Source of the DNA: Magnetococcales bacterium
GTDB lineage: Bacteria > Pseudomonadota > Magnetococcia > Magnetococcales > UBA8363
Length of the DNA stretch: 61,535 bases
Direction of reading: 5' to 3'
Assembly (NCBI GenBank): GCA_015228925.1
Contig: JADGCQ010000011.1
Location: forward strand, 1 to 61,535
The position numbers and the translations under genes are program-made. The notes below the pieces were generated by a model. It was given only the letters and a program-made list of their open reading frames with translations, did not search any database and had not been told where the DNA came from. This document shows positions 19,676-28,229 of this stretch, piece by piece (position 1 is the stretch's first letter; each line of letters begins with the position of its first letter).

Positions 19676-20038
19676 TCAGGCATGAATGTCTTTGTTTCGC
19701 ATCCCAATCCCTTCAGCCAGCAAGGTTGTCACCAACGCATTGAGGCTTACACCTTCGCGTCGTGCCCTGGTGGCAAGTTTGGCATGCAGAGTTTTTGGCA
19801 CCCTGGTCACGAACTTTCCAGAGAGACCGCCGGACATCGGAGCAGGTACCGGGAAACCAAGATCTTCCAATGCAAAGATGGCCGTTTTTAAGGCGTCCAT
19901 GCCATTCTGAATGGCATCCGCGACAGTTTCCCCATCGGAAAAGCATTCGTTGAAGTCAGGGAAACTGATCAGATATCCGGTCCCTTCTTCTGGCGTCATC
20001 GGTCTGATCTCAAACGGGTAATCTTCCAGTTTGCGCAT
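19676..20038 (-). CDS. hicB: HicB-family antitoxin
   Basis: A 120-residue protein with the HicB partial-RNase-H fold at the N-terminus (YLISFPDFNECFSDGETVADAIQNGMDAL). A C-terminal ribbon-helix-helix-like segment follows (KFVTRVPKTLHAKLATRARREG), which would bind the operator. HicB neutralises HicA. It lies 3 bp downstream of hicA on the same strand, in the hicA-hicB order usual for the family. Confidence 0.88.
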   Translation of the reverse strand: MRKLEDYPFEIRPMTPEEGTGYLISFPDFNECFSDGETVADAIQNGMDALKTAIFALEDLGFPVPAPMSGGLSGKFVTRVPKTLHAKLATRARREGVSLNALVTTLLAEGIGMRNKDIHA

Positions 20039-20041
20039 GGC

Positions 20042-20311
20042 TCATGCCCCTTTTACGAATTTGACGAACTGTTTGATGTAAACGGACTGGATGGGCCTGT
20101 GCGCAGGGACGACCAGCATTTGCCCGTCAGTACGAACAAAGGCGTAATGACTGCCTCCGTTGTGTCTCCAGGAAATGCCGTGTTGCTGCGCAACCGTCTG
20201 CAACTGATCAATCCGCCAATCCAAAGGATGGCGGGTCATGGCTTCAAGGAGTTTGGCGGATGTGTTCACGGGGAATATAGTATCAGATATGGTATCGAAA
20301 GACGAGAACAT
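20042..20311 (-). CDS. hicA: HicA-family mRNA interferase toxin
   Basis: I chose the ATG at 20311 (MFSSFDTISDTIFPVN), preceded by AAGGAAA with good spacing, giving 89 residues. The open frame extends upstream but that part is rich in R and Q and looks untranslated. The dsRBD-like HicA core is seen in GISWRHNGGSHYAFVR, with the catalytic His at 55, then VVPAHRPI and YIKQFVKFV. It is somewhat longer than minimal HicA (about 60-80 residues). HicA cleaves mRNA; co-transcription with hicB is expected. Confidence 0.82.
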   Translation of the reverse strand: MFSSFDTISDTIFPVNTSAKLLEAMTRHPLDWRIDQLQTVAQQHGISWRHNGGSHYAFVRTDGQMLVVPAHRPIQSVYIKQFVKFVKGA

Positions 20312-20413
20312 AATTTCCTTTTGTCGGCAGTATTCTTGTCTCCCATTTCTATTTCTCGAATCACCCATTCCGATACGCAGTTTGTAACATTCACGCTGAG
20401 CCGGCATAAACGA

Positions 20414-20450
20414 TTCAGTACCGTGAGGAACCCGCCCTCACGGTACTGAA
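20414..20450 (-). terminator. 15-bp perfect hairpin between mch and hicA
   Basis: TTCAGTACCGTGAGG pairs perfectly with CCTCACGGTACTGAA around a 7-nt loop. It begins 17 bases after the mch stop, so it is the likely 3' end of the mesaconyl-CoA operon, although only a weak T-containing tail follows on the minus strand. Confidence 0.6.
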
Positions 20451-20466
20451 ATCTTATGGATCACCA

Positions 20467-21525
20467 TCAAGGTTTGCGCGGAATCAAAACGGTATGGTCA
20501 AATTCCAAAACCACCGCCGGATGATATTTTCCTTCGGCATCCTTGTAAGGAAAATCACTGCAAGAGTGATCTTTGGCCGCTACCATCCGAATCCGCAAAG
20601 CACCAAAATCACGGCGTCCCGGCAGTTCATCCTTGCTCAGCACCTCACTCCAGGAATAAACCGTATCCCCCGCAAAGATGGGGGCCACATGACGACCGCC
20701 GTTAATGGCCACCAATTTGAACGCATTCGCCAAACCATTGAACGCAAAGGAACGGGCCAGACTGATGACATGGCCACCATACACGATCCGTTTGCCAAAG
20801 CGCCCTTCTTTTTCCGTATGCCAATTAAAATGAACCTTGGCGGTATTCTGATAAAGACGGGTGGCGGTCATATGGTCCGCCTCTTCCACCGTCATGGCGT
20901 CCACATGGTCAATTTTTTCACCTTTTTCATAATCTTCCCAGAAGAATGGTGATCCCGCCAGATTGGTATCGTAGTGGGCAAAATTCAGTCCCGACGGGAT
21001 CACCAAGTCGGCAATCGCCACCGCTTTGGGCAAATCGGGGACCACGGCAGTCGGGGCTGGCGAACCGACATCTTTTTTACGCACCATGACCCAGCGGCAG
21101 TATTCCAGAACCGTCTCGCCCCGTTGGTTGCTCCCCACGGAACGGACATAGACCGTGCCGGTTTTATGGTCCGAGTTTTCTTTGACCCCGATCACCTCGG
21201 AGACGGTACGAATGGTGTCTCCGGGATAGGCCAAAGCGTGAAAACGACCCGCCGCATATCCCAGATTGGCGATGGCATTCAGAGAAACATCGGGGACAGT
21301 CTTGCCGAACACCATATGAAACAACAACATGTCATCGATCGGTGCCCTGGGTAACCCGATGGATTGAGAAAGGGCATCGGACGATTGAATGCCAAATCGG
21401 TTGCCATAAAGTGCAATATAGAGGGATACATCCCCCTGGGTGATGGTACGGGGCGTGGCATGATTGATGATCATCCCCACATGGAAGTCTTCAAAAAAGT
21501 TACCAGGATTGGTTTTATTGCTCAT
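20467..21525 (-). CDS. mch: Mesaconyl-C1-CoA (beta-methylmalyl-CoA) hydratase, MaoC family
   Basis: It interconverts (2R,3S)-beta-methylmalyl-CoA and mesaconyl-C1-CoA. I chose the ATG of MSNKTNPGNFFEDF at 21525 (GGAG nine bases upstream), giving 352 residues. This double hot-dog enzyme shows family features throughout: HATPRTITQGDVSLY, a QSSDA segment, PDVSLNAIANLGYA, YPGDTIRTVSEVIG and, in the second half, YGGHVISLARSFAFNGL. The match in order and spacing to Mch/Mcd of the ethylmalonyl-CoA and 3-hydroxypropionate pathways is strong from memory. It is the last gene of the run starting at 27.8 kb. Confidence 0.92.
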   Translation of the reverse strand: MSNKTNPGNFFEDFHVGMIINHATPRTITQGDVSLYIALYGNRFGIQSSDALSQSIGLPRAPIDDMLLFHMVFGKTVPDVSLNAIANLGYAAGRFHALAYPGDTIRTVSEVIGVKENSDHKTGTVYVRSVGSNQRGETVLEYCRWVMVRKKDVGSPAPTAVVPDLPKAVAIADLVIPSGLNFAHYDTNLAGSPFFWEDYEKGEKIDHVDAMTVEEADHMTATRLYQNTAKVHFNWHTEKEGRFGKRIVYGGHVISLARSFAFNGLANAFKLVAINGGRHVAPIFAGDTVYSWSEVLSKDELPGRRDFGALRIRMVAAKDHSCSDFPYKDAEGKYHPAVVLEFDHTVLIPRKP

Positions 21526-21579
21526 TGTCATTGTCTCCAGATTGGCATCTATGGCCAAATCCTATTCACCTGACTGGTT

Positions 21580-23529
21580 TTACGGGGTCAGGGGTGTTTG
21601 GTTGGAAGCCAGGAAGGCTTTGGCTTCATCCTTGCGCTCAAAAATATGGGGAGCGATGTTGCGTTCCGACAACGCCTGATCCAACTTCATCCGCATGAAG
21701 GCGGAGGTGGCATAACGGGTAATGGTCGTGTAGTGATGCTCCAACATGTAACGATCCATTTCGGCATAATCGTCGTAAATGTTTTCGTTGATGCGGAAGG
21801 AATCATAGTTGATAAACACCCCGACACGCTTGCCAATCGCCTCGCAATGTTTCACAAGAAGACCACGCAAGGTTTCGACATCTTCGCTGACCCGCATGTA
21901 CAAACCTTCCAAGTTGATGAACAGAATGTTGCGTACCGCGTCGTAACTGATCCGATCCGGGAGGTCCAAATTCAAAAGATTGGCTTCCAGATTCATGGGG
22001 ACTTCGCGGAAAATACGCGGATCCATGGTCACTGGATCGCGGACGATGGGTTGAAAATCCATGTGGGCCAGAATATCGCGTTCAATATCGATACCGGGTG
22101 CCACTTCCGTCAGCACCAAGCCACGTTTTCCGCGTCGGAAGACGCACCGTTCGGTGACAAAATAGACGGGTTGTTTGCGTTCGACCGCATAATCGCCACT
22201 GAAGGTGACCTGTTTGACCGCTTTGACAAATTTATGCGACCTTCCTTCTTTGAGGATCTTTAATTGGCCATCTCTGACGGCAATTTCCAGACCACCGGCG
22301 GTGAATGTGCCGGTGAATATCATGGATCGGGCATTCTGCGAAATGTTGATGAAACCACCGCAACCGATGATACGATCCCCGAAACGGCTGACGTTGACGT
22401 TGCCGCGTTCATCGACTTCAGCCATCCCTAGGCAGGCCATGTCCAAACCGCCGCCGTCGTAGAAGTCGAACATTTGATTTTGGTCGAGTACGGCGTCTAC
22501 GTTATAACCGGCACCAAAACTGGTACCGTTGCACAAAACACCGCCGATGGTCCCCGCCTCGGAGGTGAGGGTGATGTACTTGGTGATTTTTTCTTCATTG
22601 GCCACCGAGGCGACCCCTTCGGGGACACCGACACCCAGATTGACGATTCCGTTCGGGGGGAGTTCAAACGCGCAACGACGGGCCATAATCTTGCGTTCGT
22701 CCAACGGAATGGGGGCGATGTTGTCCAGGGGGATCCGCAAACGTCCCGCCAAGGCGGGATCATATTGGACACCACAATTCATCATGTGTTCTTCAGGTTT
22801 GTCGGCGACCACGATACAATCCACCAGGATTCCCGGCACCCGGACTTCATGGGATCGCAGTGATCCCGGTTCGGCGATCCGTTCCACCTGGGCGATGACG
22901 ATGCCATTGCTGTTCTTGGCCGCCATGGCTTGCGCCAGATTGTCCAGGGTGAGTGCTTCCTTTTCCATGGTGATGTTGCCGTTGGGATCGGCGGTGGTTC
23001 CACGGATGATGGCGACATCGACCGATGTTCCTTTATAGAATAACCATTCTTCACCATCGATCTCCACCAGTTTGACAATATCTTTGGTGGTGACATCGTT
23101 GACCCGACCCCCTTCCAGACGCGGATCGACAAAGGTATGTAGGCCGATCTTCGAGAAAAATCCCGGCTTTCCAGCAGCCCGGGTCCGATACAATTGACAA
23201 ATAACCCCCTGAGGAAGGTTATAAGCATAGATTTTGTTTTCTTTGGCCAGTTTGACAATGTTGGGTGCGCGACCAAAGTTTCCCGAAACAAACCGTCGCA
23301 ACAACCCTTCGTGCCCCAGGCAGTTGGTCCCCCTGGTCTTACCGTCTGATTGCCCAGCGGCCCCGATGAGGGTCAGATTTCTGGGGGAGCCGGTTTCAAG
23401 AAACCGACGTTCCAGGGCATGGATCACGGCGTCTGGATAGGCGGTCTGGACGAAACCGTTGCAGCAGATAGTATCTTGATCCTTGATCAAAGCAACCGCT
23501 TCATCCGCAGTCACAATCTTGCTGTACAT
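21580..23529 (-). CDS. Family I CoA-transferase (propionate/acetate CoA-transferase-like) with an extra C-terminal domain
   Basis: A 649-residue protein. Residues 1-~525 match the fused two-domain YdiF/propionate CoA-transferase type, with LGVGVPEGV and the catalytic-Glu motif TSEAGTIGG. The Glu falls at residue 324, the position I recall for Clostridium propionicum propionate CoA-transferase. Residues ~525-649 add a domain (NLEGLYMRVSEDVETLR, then INYDSFRIN and ITRYATSAFMRMKL) absent from the standard enzyme and vaguely STAS-like. The gene is embedded between meh and mch, so it probably activates propionate, acetate or another acid of the pathway with a CoA donor. Its exact substrates cannot be read from sequence. 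Confidence 0.85.
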   Translation of the reverse strand: MYSKIVTADEAVALIKDQDTICCNGFVQTAYPDAVIHALERRFLETGSPRNLTLIGAAGQSDGKTRGTNCLGHEGLLRRFVSGNFGRAPNIVKLAKENKIYAYNLPQGVICQLYRTRAAGKPGFFSKIGLHTFVDPRLEGGRVNDVTTKDIVKLVEIDGEEWLFYKGTSVDVAIIRGTTADPNGNITMEKEALTLDNLAQAMAAKNSNGIVIAQVERIAEPGSLRSHEVRVPGILVDCIVVADKPEEHMMNCGVQYDPALAGRLRIPLDNIAPIPLDERKIMARRCAFELPPNGIVNLGVGVPEGVASVANEEKITKYITLTSEAGTIGGVLCNGTSFGAGYNVDAVLDQNQMFDFYDGGGLDMACLGMAEVDERGNVNVSRFGDRIIGCGGFINISQNARSMIFTGTFTAGGLEIAVRDGQLKILKEGRSHKFVKAVKQVTFSGDYAVERKQPVYFVTERCVFRRGKRGLVLTEVAPGIDIERDILAHMDFQPIVRDPVTMDPRIFREVPMNLEANLLNLDLPDRISYDAVRNILFINLEGLYMRVSEDVETLRGLLVKHCEAIGKRVGVFINYDSFRINENIYDDYAEMDRYMLEHHYTTITRYATSAFMRMKLDQALSERNIAPHIFERKDEAKAFLASNQTPLTP

Positions 23530-23564
23530 TGCTTGGTTCTCCTGTTGGATTCACCGCAGAGTTC

Positions 23565-24419
23565 TTAGGTTAGTTCAGCGGAAGCGGTCATGGTGATTTT
23601 TCCATGGGGGCCATGGGCTTCCAGTTCCACCGTCTCTCCTTTGGGTTTGCCGATGAGGCGAAACGGGTGGAGATCAAACAGCGGTGCCCGTCCCTGGAAG
23701 GTGAATCCGCCGATCCGTTTGCCACTTTTTGCACGGGTCATTTCCAAGAGCATCAGGGCGGTCAGCGGACCATGGACCACCAGTCCGGGATAACCTTCCT
23801 CTTTCAAGGCATAAGGTCGGTCATAGTGGATCCGGTGGGCGTTGAAGGTCAGGGCGGAAAACCGGAACAACAACACCGTATTGGGGGTGACATCCTTGAC
23901 CCAGGTATTGGGACCGGGATCGGGGTGGGCCGCCAAGGGGACCGGTGCCGGGACCGGGGGACCGTCTTCTTTGTAGACGATATCCTGTTCCTCTTCGACA
24001 CACAGTTCATTATTCTGCCGGATGCGGTAGCGGGCGGTGACAAACACCAAATTGCCGCTTTTGCCCGACTTTTCCGAGACGTTCAAAATCTCCCCTTCAC
24101 GAACGGCGGATTGGCCGATGATCAGGGGTTTGAGAAACTTCATTCTGGCACCGGCAAACATGCGTCGGGGCAAGGTGACCGGGGGGAAGAATCCGCCCCG
24201 TTTGGGATGGCCGTCATGGTCGATGCTCGACATGGGGGCTTTGGGGAGAAAATGAAACCAATGCCAGAGGGCGGGGAGGGGATCCCCGGCCCCAAACCGT
24301 TCGCCATCCATATCCAGCATGGCGGCAACGCAGTCGGCAACCACCGCTGAGATGACCTCTTCGCGAACTTCTTGAGATCCGATCCAATCGGTCAAGGGTT
24401 TGTTTTGTTCACTCATCAT
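23565..24419 (-). CDS. meh: Mesaconyl-C4-CoA hydratase (Meh)
   Basis: In the 3-hydroxypropionate bicycle Meh hydrates mesaconyl-C4-CoA to (S)-citramalyl-CoA. The 284-residue product starts M(M)SEQNKPLTDWIGSQEV. It has the N-terminal hot-dog half with WHWFHFLPKAP and GGFFPPVTLPRRMFAG. The C-terminal MaoC-like half contains FNAHRIHYDRPYALKEEGYPGLVVHGPLT, where the Asp and His of the hydratase-2 type site are present. The ATG overlaps the mct stop (ATGA), so the two are translationally coupled. Fungal and bacterial itaconyl-CoA hydratases are relatives, but the neighbours favour Meh. Confidence 0.88.
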   Translation of the reverse strand: MMSEQNKPLTDWIGSQEVREEVISAVVADCVAAMLDMDGERFGAGDPLPALWHWFHFLPKAPMSSIDHDGHPKRGGFFPPVTLPRRMFAGARMKFLKPLIIGQSAVREGEILNVSEKSGKSGNLVFVTARYRIRQNNELCVEEEQDIVYKEDGPPVPAPVPLAAHPDPGPNTWVKDVTPNTVLLFRFSALTFNAHRIHYDRPYALKEEGYPGLVVHGPLTALMLLEMTRAKSGKRIGGFTFQGRAPLFDLHPFRLIGKPKGETVELEAHGPHGKITMTASAELT

Positions 24420-25654
24420 GAAATCTCCACAGGTCCAGCGACGATGCCGGCATCGCGCAGCGTTTTGATTGTACCCGCATCCAGTCCCAGATCTTTGGCG
24501 AGGATTTCATCGGTATGTTGTCCGAGAATCGGTGCGGGATTGGGTGGTTCGCGGGTGAAGGCACCAAAATCGATGGGGGAACCGGGGACCAGATAACTGC
24601 CGATGCTCGGTTGCTCCACCATGGAGAACATGGGGTTTTGGGTGGAGACCCGTGGGTCTTCTTCGACCATTTGTTTGAACGTCCGATACGGACCCCAGCA
24701 CACCCCGGTATTTTGAAAAATCCCTTCGATTTCCTTTAAGGTGCGTTGGCTGCACCATTGACGGATGGGGACTGAAATTTCATCACTGGCGAGGAAACGA
24801 TCCCCTTCTTTCTTGAAATTTTTACCAAGCCTGGTTTCCATTTCCTTAAAGGTATCGGTCAGTTGCGTGACCTTAGCCAATTCGGTCCACATACGGTCGG
24901 TGACGACGACGATATAGAGACGGCGACCATCTTTGGTTTCATAGTCGTTGCCGTAAGCCCCATACAGATAGTTGCCGTATCCTTTGCGGTCTTCTTGGTT
25001 GATCTGCACTTCCGAGACGTAGCCCAGATTGGCGGTCATGGCAAAGGCGATGTCGGAGAGGGCGATTTTGACCAGTTGCCCTTCTCCGGTGAGGCGGCGA
25101 TGGCGTTCGGCGGCCAGGACCGCCAGGGCCAGATTGATCCCGGCGATGGCATCCCAGGCGGGGAGGACATGGTTGACCGGCTTGGCCTTGGGATCGGAAT
25201 GATGGGTGCCGGTGACGTAGGGAAAGCCACAGGCGCAATTGACGGTGTAATCCACCGCCGAGGTACCATCGGAACTGCCGATCAGATTGACCATGATCAA
25301 ATCTTTGCGATGTTTTTTCAGGCTTTCGTAGCTCATCCACCCTTTACTGGCGGGAAAGTTGGTCAAAAAGATCCCTTTGCCTTCACCCGGCTCGGTGATC
25401 AGGCGGGTGAGGAGTTCTTGTGCCTGGGGTTTGGAGGCATCGATGGCGAGGGATCGTTTTCCCTTGTTGAGTCCGACCCAGTAGAGGCTTTTACCCTCTT
25501 TGGTGATGGGCCAACGACGGGAATCCATGCCACCCCCGACGGGATCGAAGCGGATGACATCGGCTCCCATCTGGCTGAGGGTCATGCCGCCCAGAGGGGC
25601 GGCGACAAAAGCGGATGCTTCGATAATCCGCATTCCTTGTAATACCTTGAACAT
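24416..25654 (-). CDS. mct: Mesaconyl-CoA C1:C4 CoA transferase (2-methylfumaryl-CoA isomerase), CaiB/BaiF family III
   Basis: Mct moves CoA within mesaconate from C1 to C4. I chose MFKVLQGMRIIEASAF at 25654, preceded by AAAGGAG six bases upstream, giving 412 residues. The N-terminus continues FVAAPLGGMTLSQMGADVIRFDP and VGGGMDSRRWP, which closely recalls the Chloroflexus Mct. The family III catalytic Asp is D168 in PAWDAIAG, matching Asp169 of formyl-CoA transferase. It lies between mcl and meh. Other family III enzymes (formyl-CoA, succinyl-CoA:malate transferases) are possible by fold, but the N-terminal signature and context support Mct. Confidence 0.9.
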   Translation of the reverse strand: MFKVLQGMRIIEASAFVAAPLGGMTLSQMGADVIRFDPVGGGMDSRRWPITKEGKSLYWVGLNKGKRSLAIDASKPQAQELLTRLITEPGEGKGIFLTNFPASKGWMSYESLKKHRKDLIMVNLIGSSDGTSAVDYTVNCACGFPYVTGTHHSDPKAKPVNHVLPAWDAIAGINLALAVLAAERHRRLTGEGQLVKIALSDIAFAMTANLGYVSEVQINQEDRKGYGNYLYGAYGNDYETKDGRRLYIVVVTDRMWTELAKVTQLTDTFKEMETRLGKNFKKEGDRFLASDEISVPIRQWCSQRTLKEIEGIFQNTGVCWGPYRTFKQMVEEDPRVSTQNPMFSMVEQPSIGSYLVPGSPIDFGAFTREPPNPAPILGQHTDEILAKDLGLDAGTIKTLRDAGIVAGPVEIS

Positions 25655-25684
25655 ATCGTACTCCTTTGCGGCTTTCAAAAAAGA

Positions 25685-26737
25685 TCAAAAGCCGTAGGCG
25701 GAAGCCCTTTGGGGATCTTTGGTTGCGACCAGTTTGGCCAGGTCCACGATCACTTTGGCCTGTTTCCAGGTGGCATCATCCTGCATTTTGCCATCGATCA
25801 TCACCGCACCCGAGCCATCGGGCATGGCTTCGAGGATTTTCTTGGCAAAGAGAACTTCCTTAACATCGGGGCTGAACACCCGTTTGGCAATATCGATCTG
25901 AGTGGGATGGAGGGTCCAGGCACCGGCACAACCTTGGAGGAAGGCGTTACGGAATTGGGCTTCGCAGGCGGCGTCATCTTTGAAATCGCCGAAGGGGCCA
26001 TAAAAGGCACGCAGACCGTTGGTCAGGCAGGCATCGACCATGCGGGCGACGGTATAATGCCAAAGGTCTTGTTGGTAGAAGGCACGGGGCGATCCATCTT
26101 CGTTGGGATCGGCGAGGACGCCGTAGAAGGGGTGTCCACCACCGACGCGGGTGGTTTTCATCCCACGGGAGGCGGCGAGGTCGGCGGGGCCGAGGCTCAT
26201 GCCGTGCATCCGGGGGCTGGATTGGGCGATATCATTGACGTTCTTGACCCCTTGTGCCGTTTCCAGAATGGCATGGATCATGATGGGTTTTTGCACATGG
26301 TGTTTGGCTTCAAGTTGGGCGAGCAATTGATCGACATAGTTGATATCCCACGGTCCTTCGACCTTGGGGATCATGACCACATCGAGTTTATTGCCCACGG
26401 CACCGACGATTTCCATCATGTCATCGAGAAACCAGGGGCTGTTGAGGGCATTGACGCGGGTCCACAACCCGGTCCCCATCCCTTTAAAATCGACCGCTTT
26501 GGCGACTTCGATAAACCCTTTCCGGGCCGCTTCTTTGGCCTCTATGGGGATGGCATCTTCCAGGTTGCCCAGGAGGACATCGACATTTTTAGCCATGTCA
26601 CCCGCTTTGGCGCGCATTTTTTCATTGTGGGGCGGCAGAAAATGGATTGTCCGTTCCAGGGTGACGGGGAGTTCACGCATGGGCATGGGTGCGCCGATGG
26701 CGAGGGGCTTGTAAAAGGCTCCGGGGGTTTTCATCAT
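25685..26737 (-). CDS. mcl: Malyl-CoA/beta-methylmalyl-CoA/citramalyl-CoA lyase, Chloroflexus type
   Basis: This CitE-like enzyme condenses glyoxylate with propionyl-CoA or acetyl-CoA and cleaves citramalyl-CoA to pyruvate and acetyl-CoA. I chose the ATG at 26737 (GGAGAG upstream), giving 350 residues. Segments such as [69 protein letters not shown] and YGPFGD follow the Chloroflexus Mcl closely. The Glu in LETAQG and the Asp in GPADLAAS are the expected Mg2+ ligands. It stands 30 bp upstream of mct and 84 bp downstream of a second, Rhodobacter-type paralogue. Confidence 0.93.
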   Translation of the reverse strand: MMKTPGAFYKPLAIGAPMPMRELPVTLERTIHFLPPHNEKMRAKAGDMAKNVDVLLGNLEDAIPIEAKEAARKGFIEVAKAVDFKGMGTGLWTRVNALNSPWFLDDMMEIVGAVGNKLDVVMIPKVEGPWDINYVDQLLAQLEAKHHVQKPIMIHAILETAQGVKNVNDIAQSSPRMHGMSLGPADLAASRGMKTTRVGGGHPFYGVLADPNEDGSPRAFYQQDLWHYTVARMVDACLTNGLRAFYGPFGDFKDDAACEAQFRNAFLQGCAGAWTLHPTQIDIAKRVFSPDVKEVLFAKKILEAMPDGSGAVMIDGKMQDDATWKQAKVIVDLAKLVATKDPQRASAYGF

Positions 26738-26821
26738 GGTTTTCTCTCCTCTCAATATGGCCGGTTTTTAGTTTTGGCCATGGATGATTTGTTTGTTCAG
26801 GCACATGCCTGGATTGTTTGA

Positions 26822-27808
26822 TTAGGAACTTTTTTTGGCTGCGGCCAGTTCAGCTTTTTTGACCACCGCTTCTGCTTGTCGGATGGAGGCGATATCGATC
26901 ATTTTGCCATCGAGGCTGACGGCACCCGCCCCTTGTTTTTCGGCGATTTCCATGGCTTCGAGGATACGCCGGGCTTGTTCGGTCTCTTTGGCGGAGGGTT
27001 TGAACAGTTCGTTGGCCATATCCACCTGACTGGGATGGATGACCATTTTTCCCTCAAAGCCGAGTGTTTTGGCCCGTTTGGCACTGGCCATCCACCCATC
27101 GGGATCTTTGATATCGGCAAAGGGGCCATCGACGGGACGAAGACCATGGGCGCGGGCGGCGGCGACTAGGCGGGCATGGGGATAATGCCACATGTCCAGC
27201 CAATGGTGGTGCCGAACCCCTTGGGCATCGGCATCGGCGAGGATGTGGTAGTCGGGATTGGGACCGCCGATCATGGTGATTTGCATGTTGGTGGCGGCGG
27301 CATAGTCGGCGGAGCCGAAGAGCATACTTTCATTTCTGGGGGAGGCGGCGGCGATGCTATCGATATTTTGCATCCCCATGGGGGTTTCGATGAGCATCTC
27401 GATGCCGATTCTTTTCTTGATCCCTTTGGCCCGTTCGATCTGGGTCAGCAACATGTCCACGGCGTAGATATCGGCGGCGCAGCCCACTTTGGGGACCAGG
27501 ATCAAGTCTAGTTTGTGTCCCGCCTGTTCCACCAAGTCTACCACATCGCGATACATGTAGTGGGTATCCAGCCCATTGATGCGGACGGAGAGGCTTTTGC
27601 CACCAAAGTCCAGATCGTTGATGGCGGCGATGACATCTTTGCGGGCTTGCTCTTTATTATCGGGGGGGACGGAATCTTCCAGATCAAAAAAGATGACATC
27701 CGCAAGGCTGGTGGCCGCTTTTTCGATGAAACGGGGTTTGGAACCTGGCACCGCCAGTGTACTCCGGTTCAAGCGTTGTCGGCGCTGGGGTATGGTCATA
27801 AAACTCAT
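26822..27808 (-). CDS. L-malyl-CoA/beta-methylmalyl-CoA lyase, Rhodobacter Mcl1 type
   Basis: A 328-residue CitE-like lyase with a strong GGAGGAG ribosome site upstream of its ATG. It contains DVIFFDLEDSVPPD, LSVRINGLDTHYMYRDVVDLVEQAG, LVPKVGCAADIYAVDMLL, MLIETPMGMQNIDSIAAASPR, FGSADYAA and GKMVIHPSQVDMANELF. This segment order is that of proteobacterial Mcl1 rather than the neighbouring Chloroflexus-type copy. It may handle a different step (malyl-CoA versus citramalyl-CoA) or be a malyl-CoA thioesterase (Mcl2-like). It is the first gene of the run, so its upstream gap carries the operon promoter. Confidence 0.88.
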   Translation of the reverse strand: MSFMTIPQRRQRLNRSTLAVPGSKPRFIEKAATSLADVIFFDLEDSVPPDNKEQARKDVIAAINDLDFGGKSLSVRINGLDTHYMYRDVVDLVEQAGHKLDLILVPKVGCAADIYAVDMLLTQIERAKGIKKRIGIEMLIETPMGMQNIDSIAAASPRNESMLFGSADYAAATNMQITMIGGPNPDYHILADADAQGVRHHHWLDMWHYPHARLVAAARAHGLRPVDGPFADIKDPDGWMASAKRAKTLGFEGKMVIHPSQVDMANELFKPSAKETEQARRILEAMEIAEKQGAGAVSLDGKMIDIASIRQAEAVVKKAELAAAKKSS

Positions 27809-28229
27809 CAGGCTGTCTCCTCCATCCGGTTTGCCGCTGCATGGTATTTTTTGTTTCTATAGGAACTTTATAAAACACAAATCGGGCCAGTTCTGCCGAT
27901 ATTTTGTTTCTCTTTTTTTATCAATGCGTTGGTTTTTGAATCATCCGTTTTCCCGATAGGGGGAACGGTTGTCGTTATTTGTGACAGGCTTCATGGGAAG
28001 AGTCTGGAGATTTTGTGTATATTGTTGTTAAAATTTAATAATATTAAAAATTTGATTGTGTCACATGGTGTAAATTGCGACACCCCTTTTCACGACTTTC
28101 TTCTTGTTGTCAAAGTGGGGTTGTGTTGCGGAACCATTTACGACTGTTCAGAATATTGACAATTCTTAAAATCAATATAAAATGAAAATATATGAACACG
28201 GTCTTGTTTATGGGTGGAGAGTTAAAATT
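27809..28229. other. Divergent intergenic region between the mesaconyl-CoA operon and the DUF2235 gene
   Basis: About 420 bp, A/T-rich in its right half (28015-28060), no supported gene. It should hold both divergent promoters. I see no terminator or riboswitch-like fold; a run of near-palindromic GTGTCACATGG / GCGACACC elements at 28055-28085 could be an operator but is not convincing. Confidence 0.35.

Noticed and set aside
20312-20407. Longer HicA start (121 residues)
   Set aside because: The upstream part is unlike HicA and the ATG at 20311 has a much better ribosome site.
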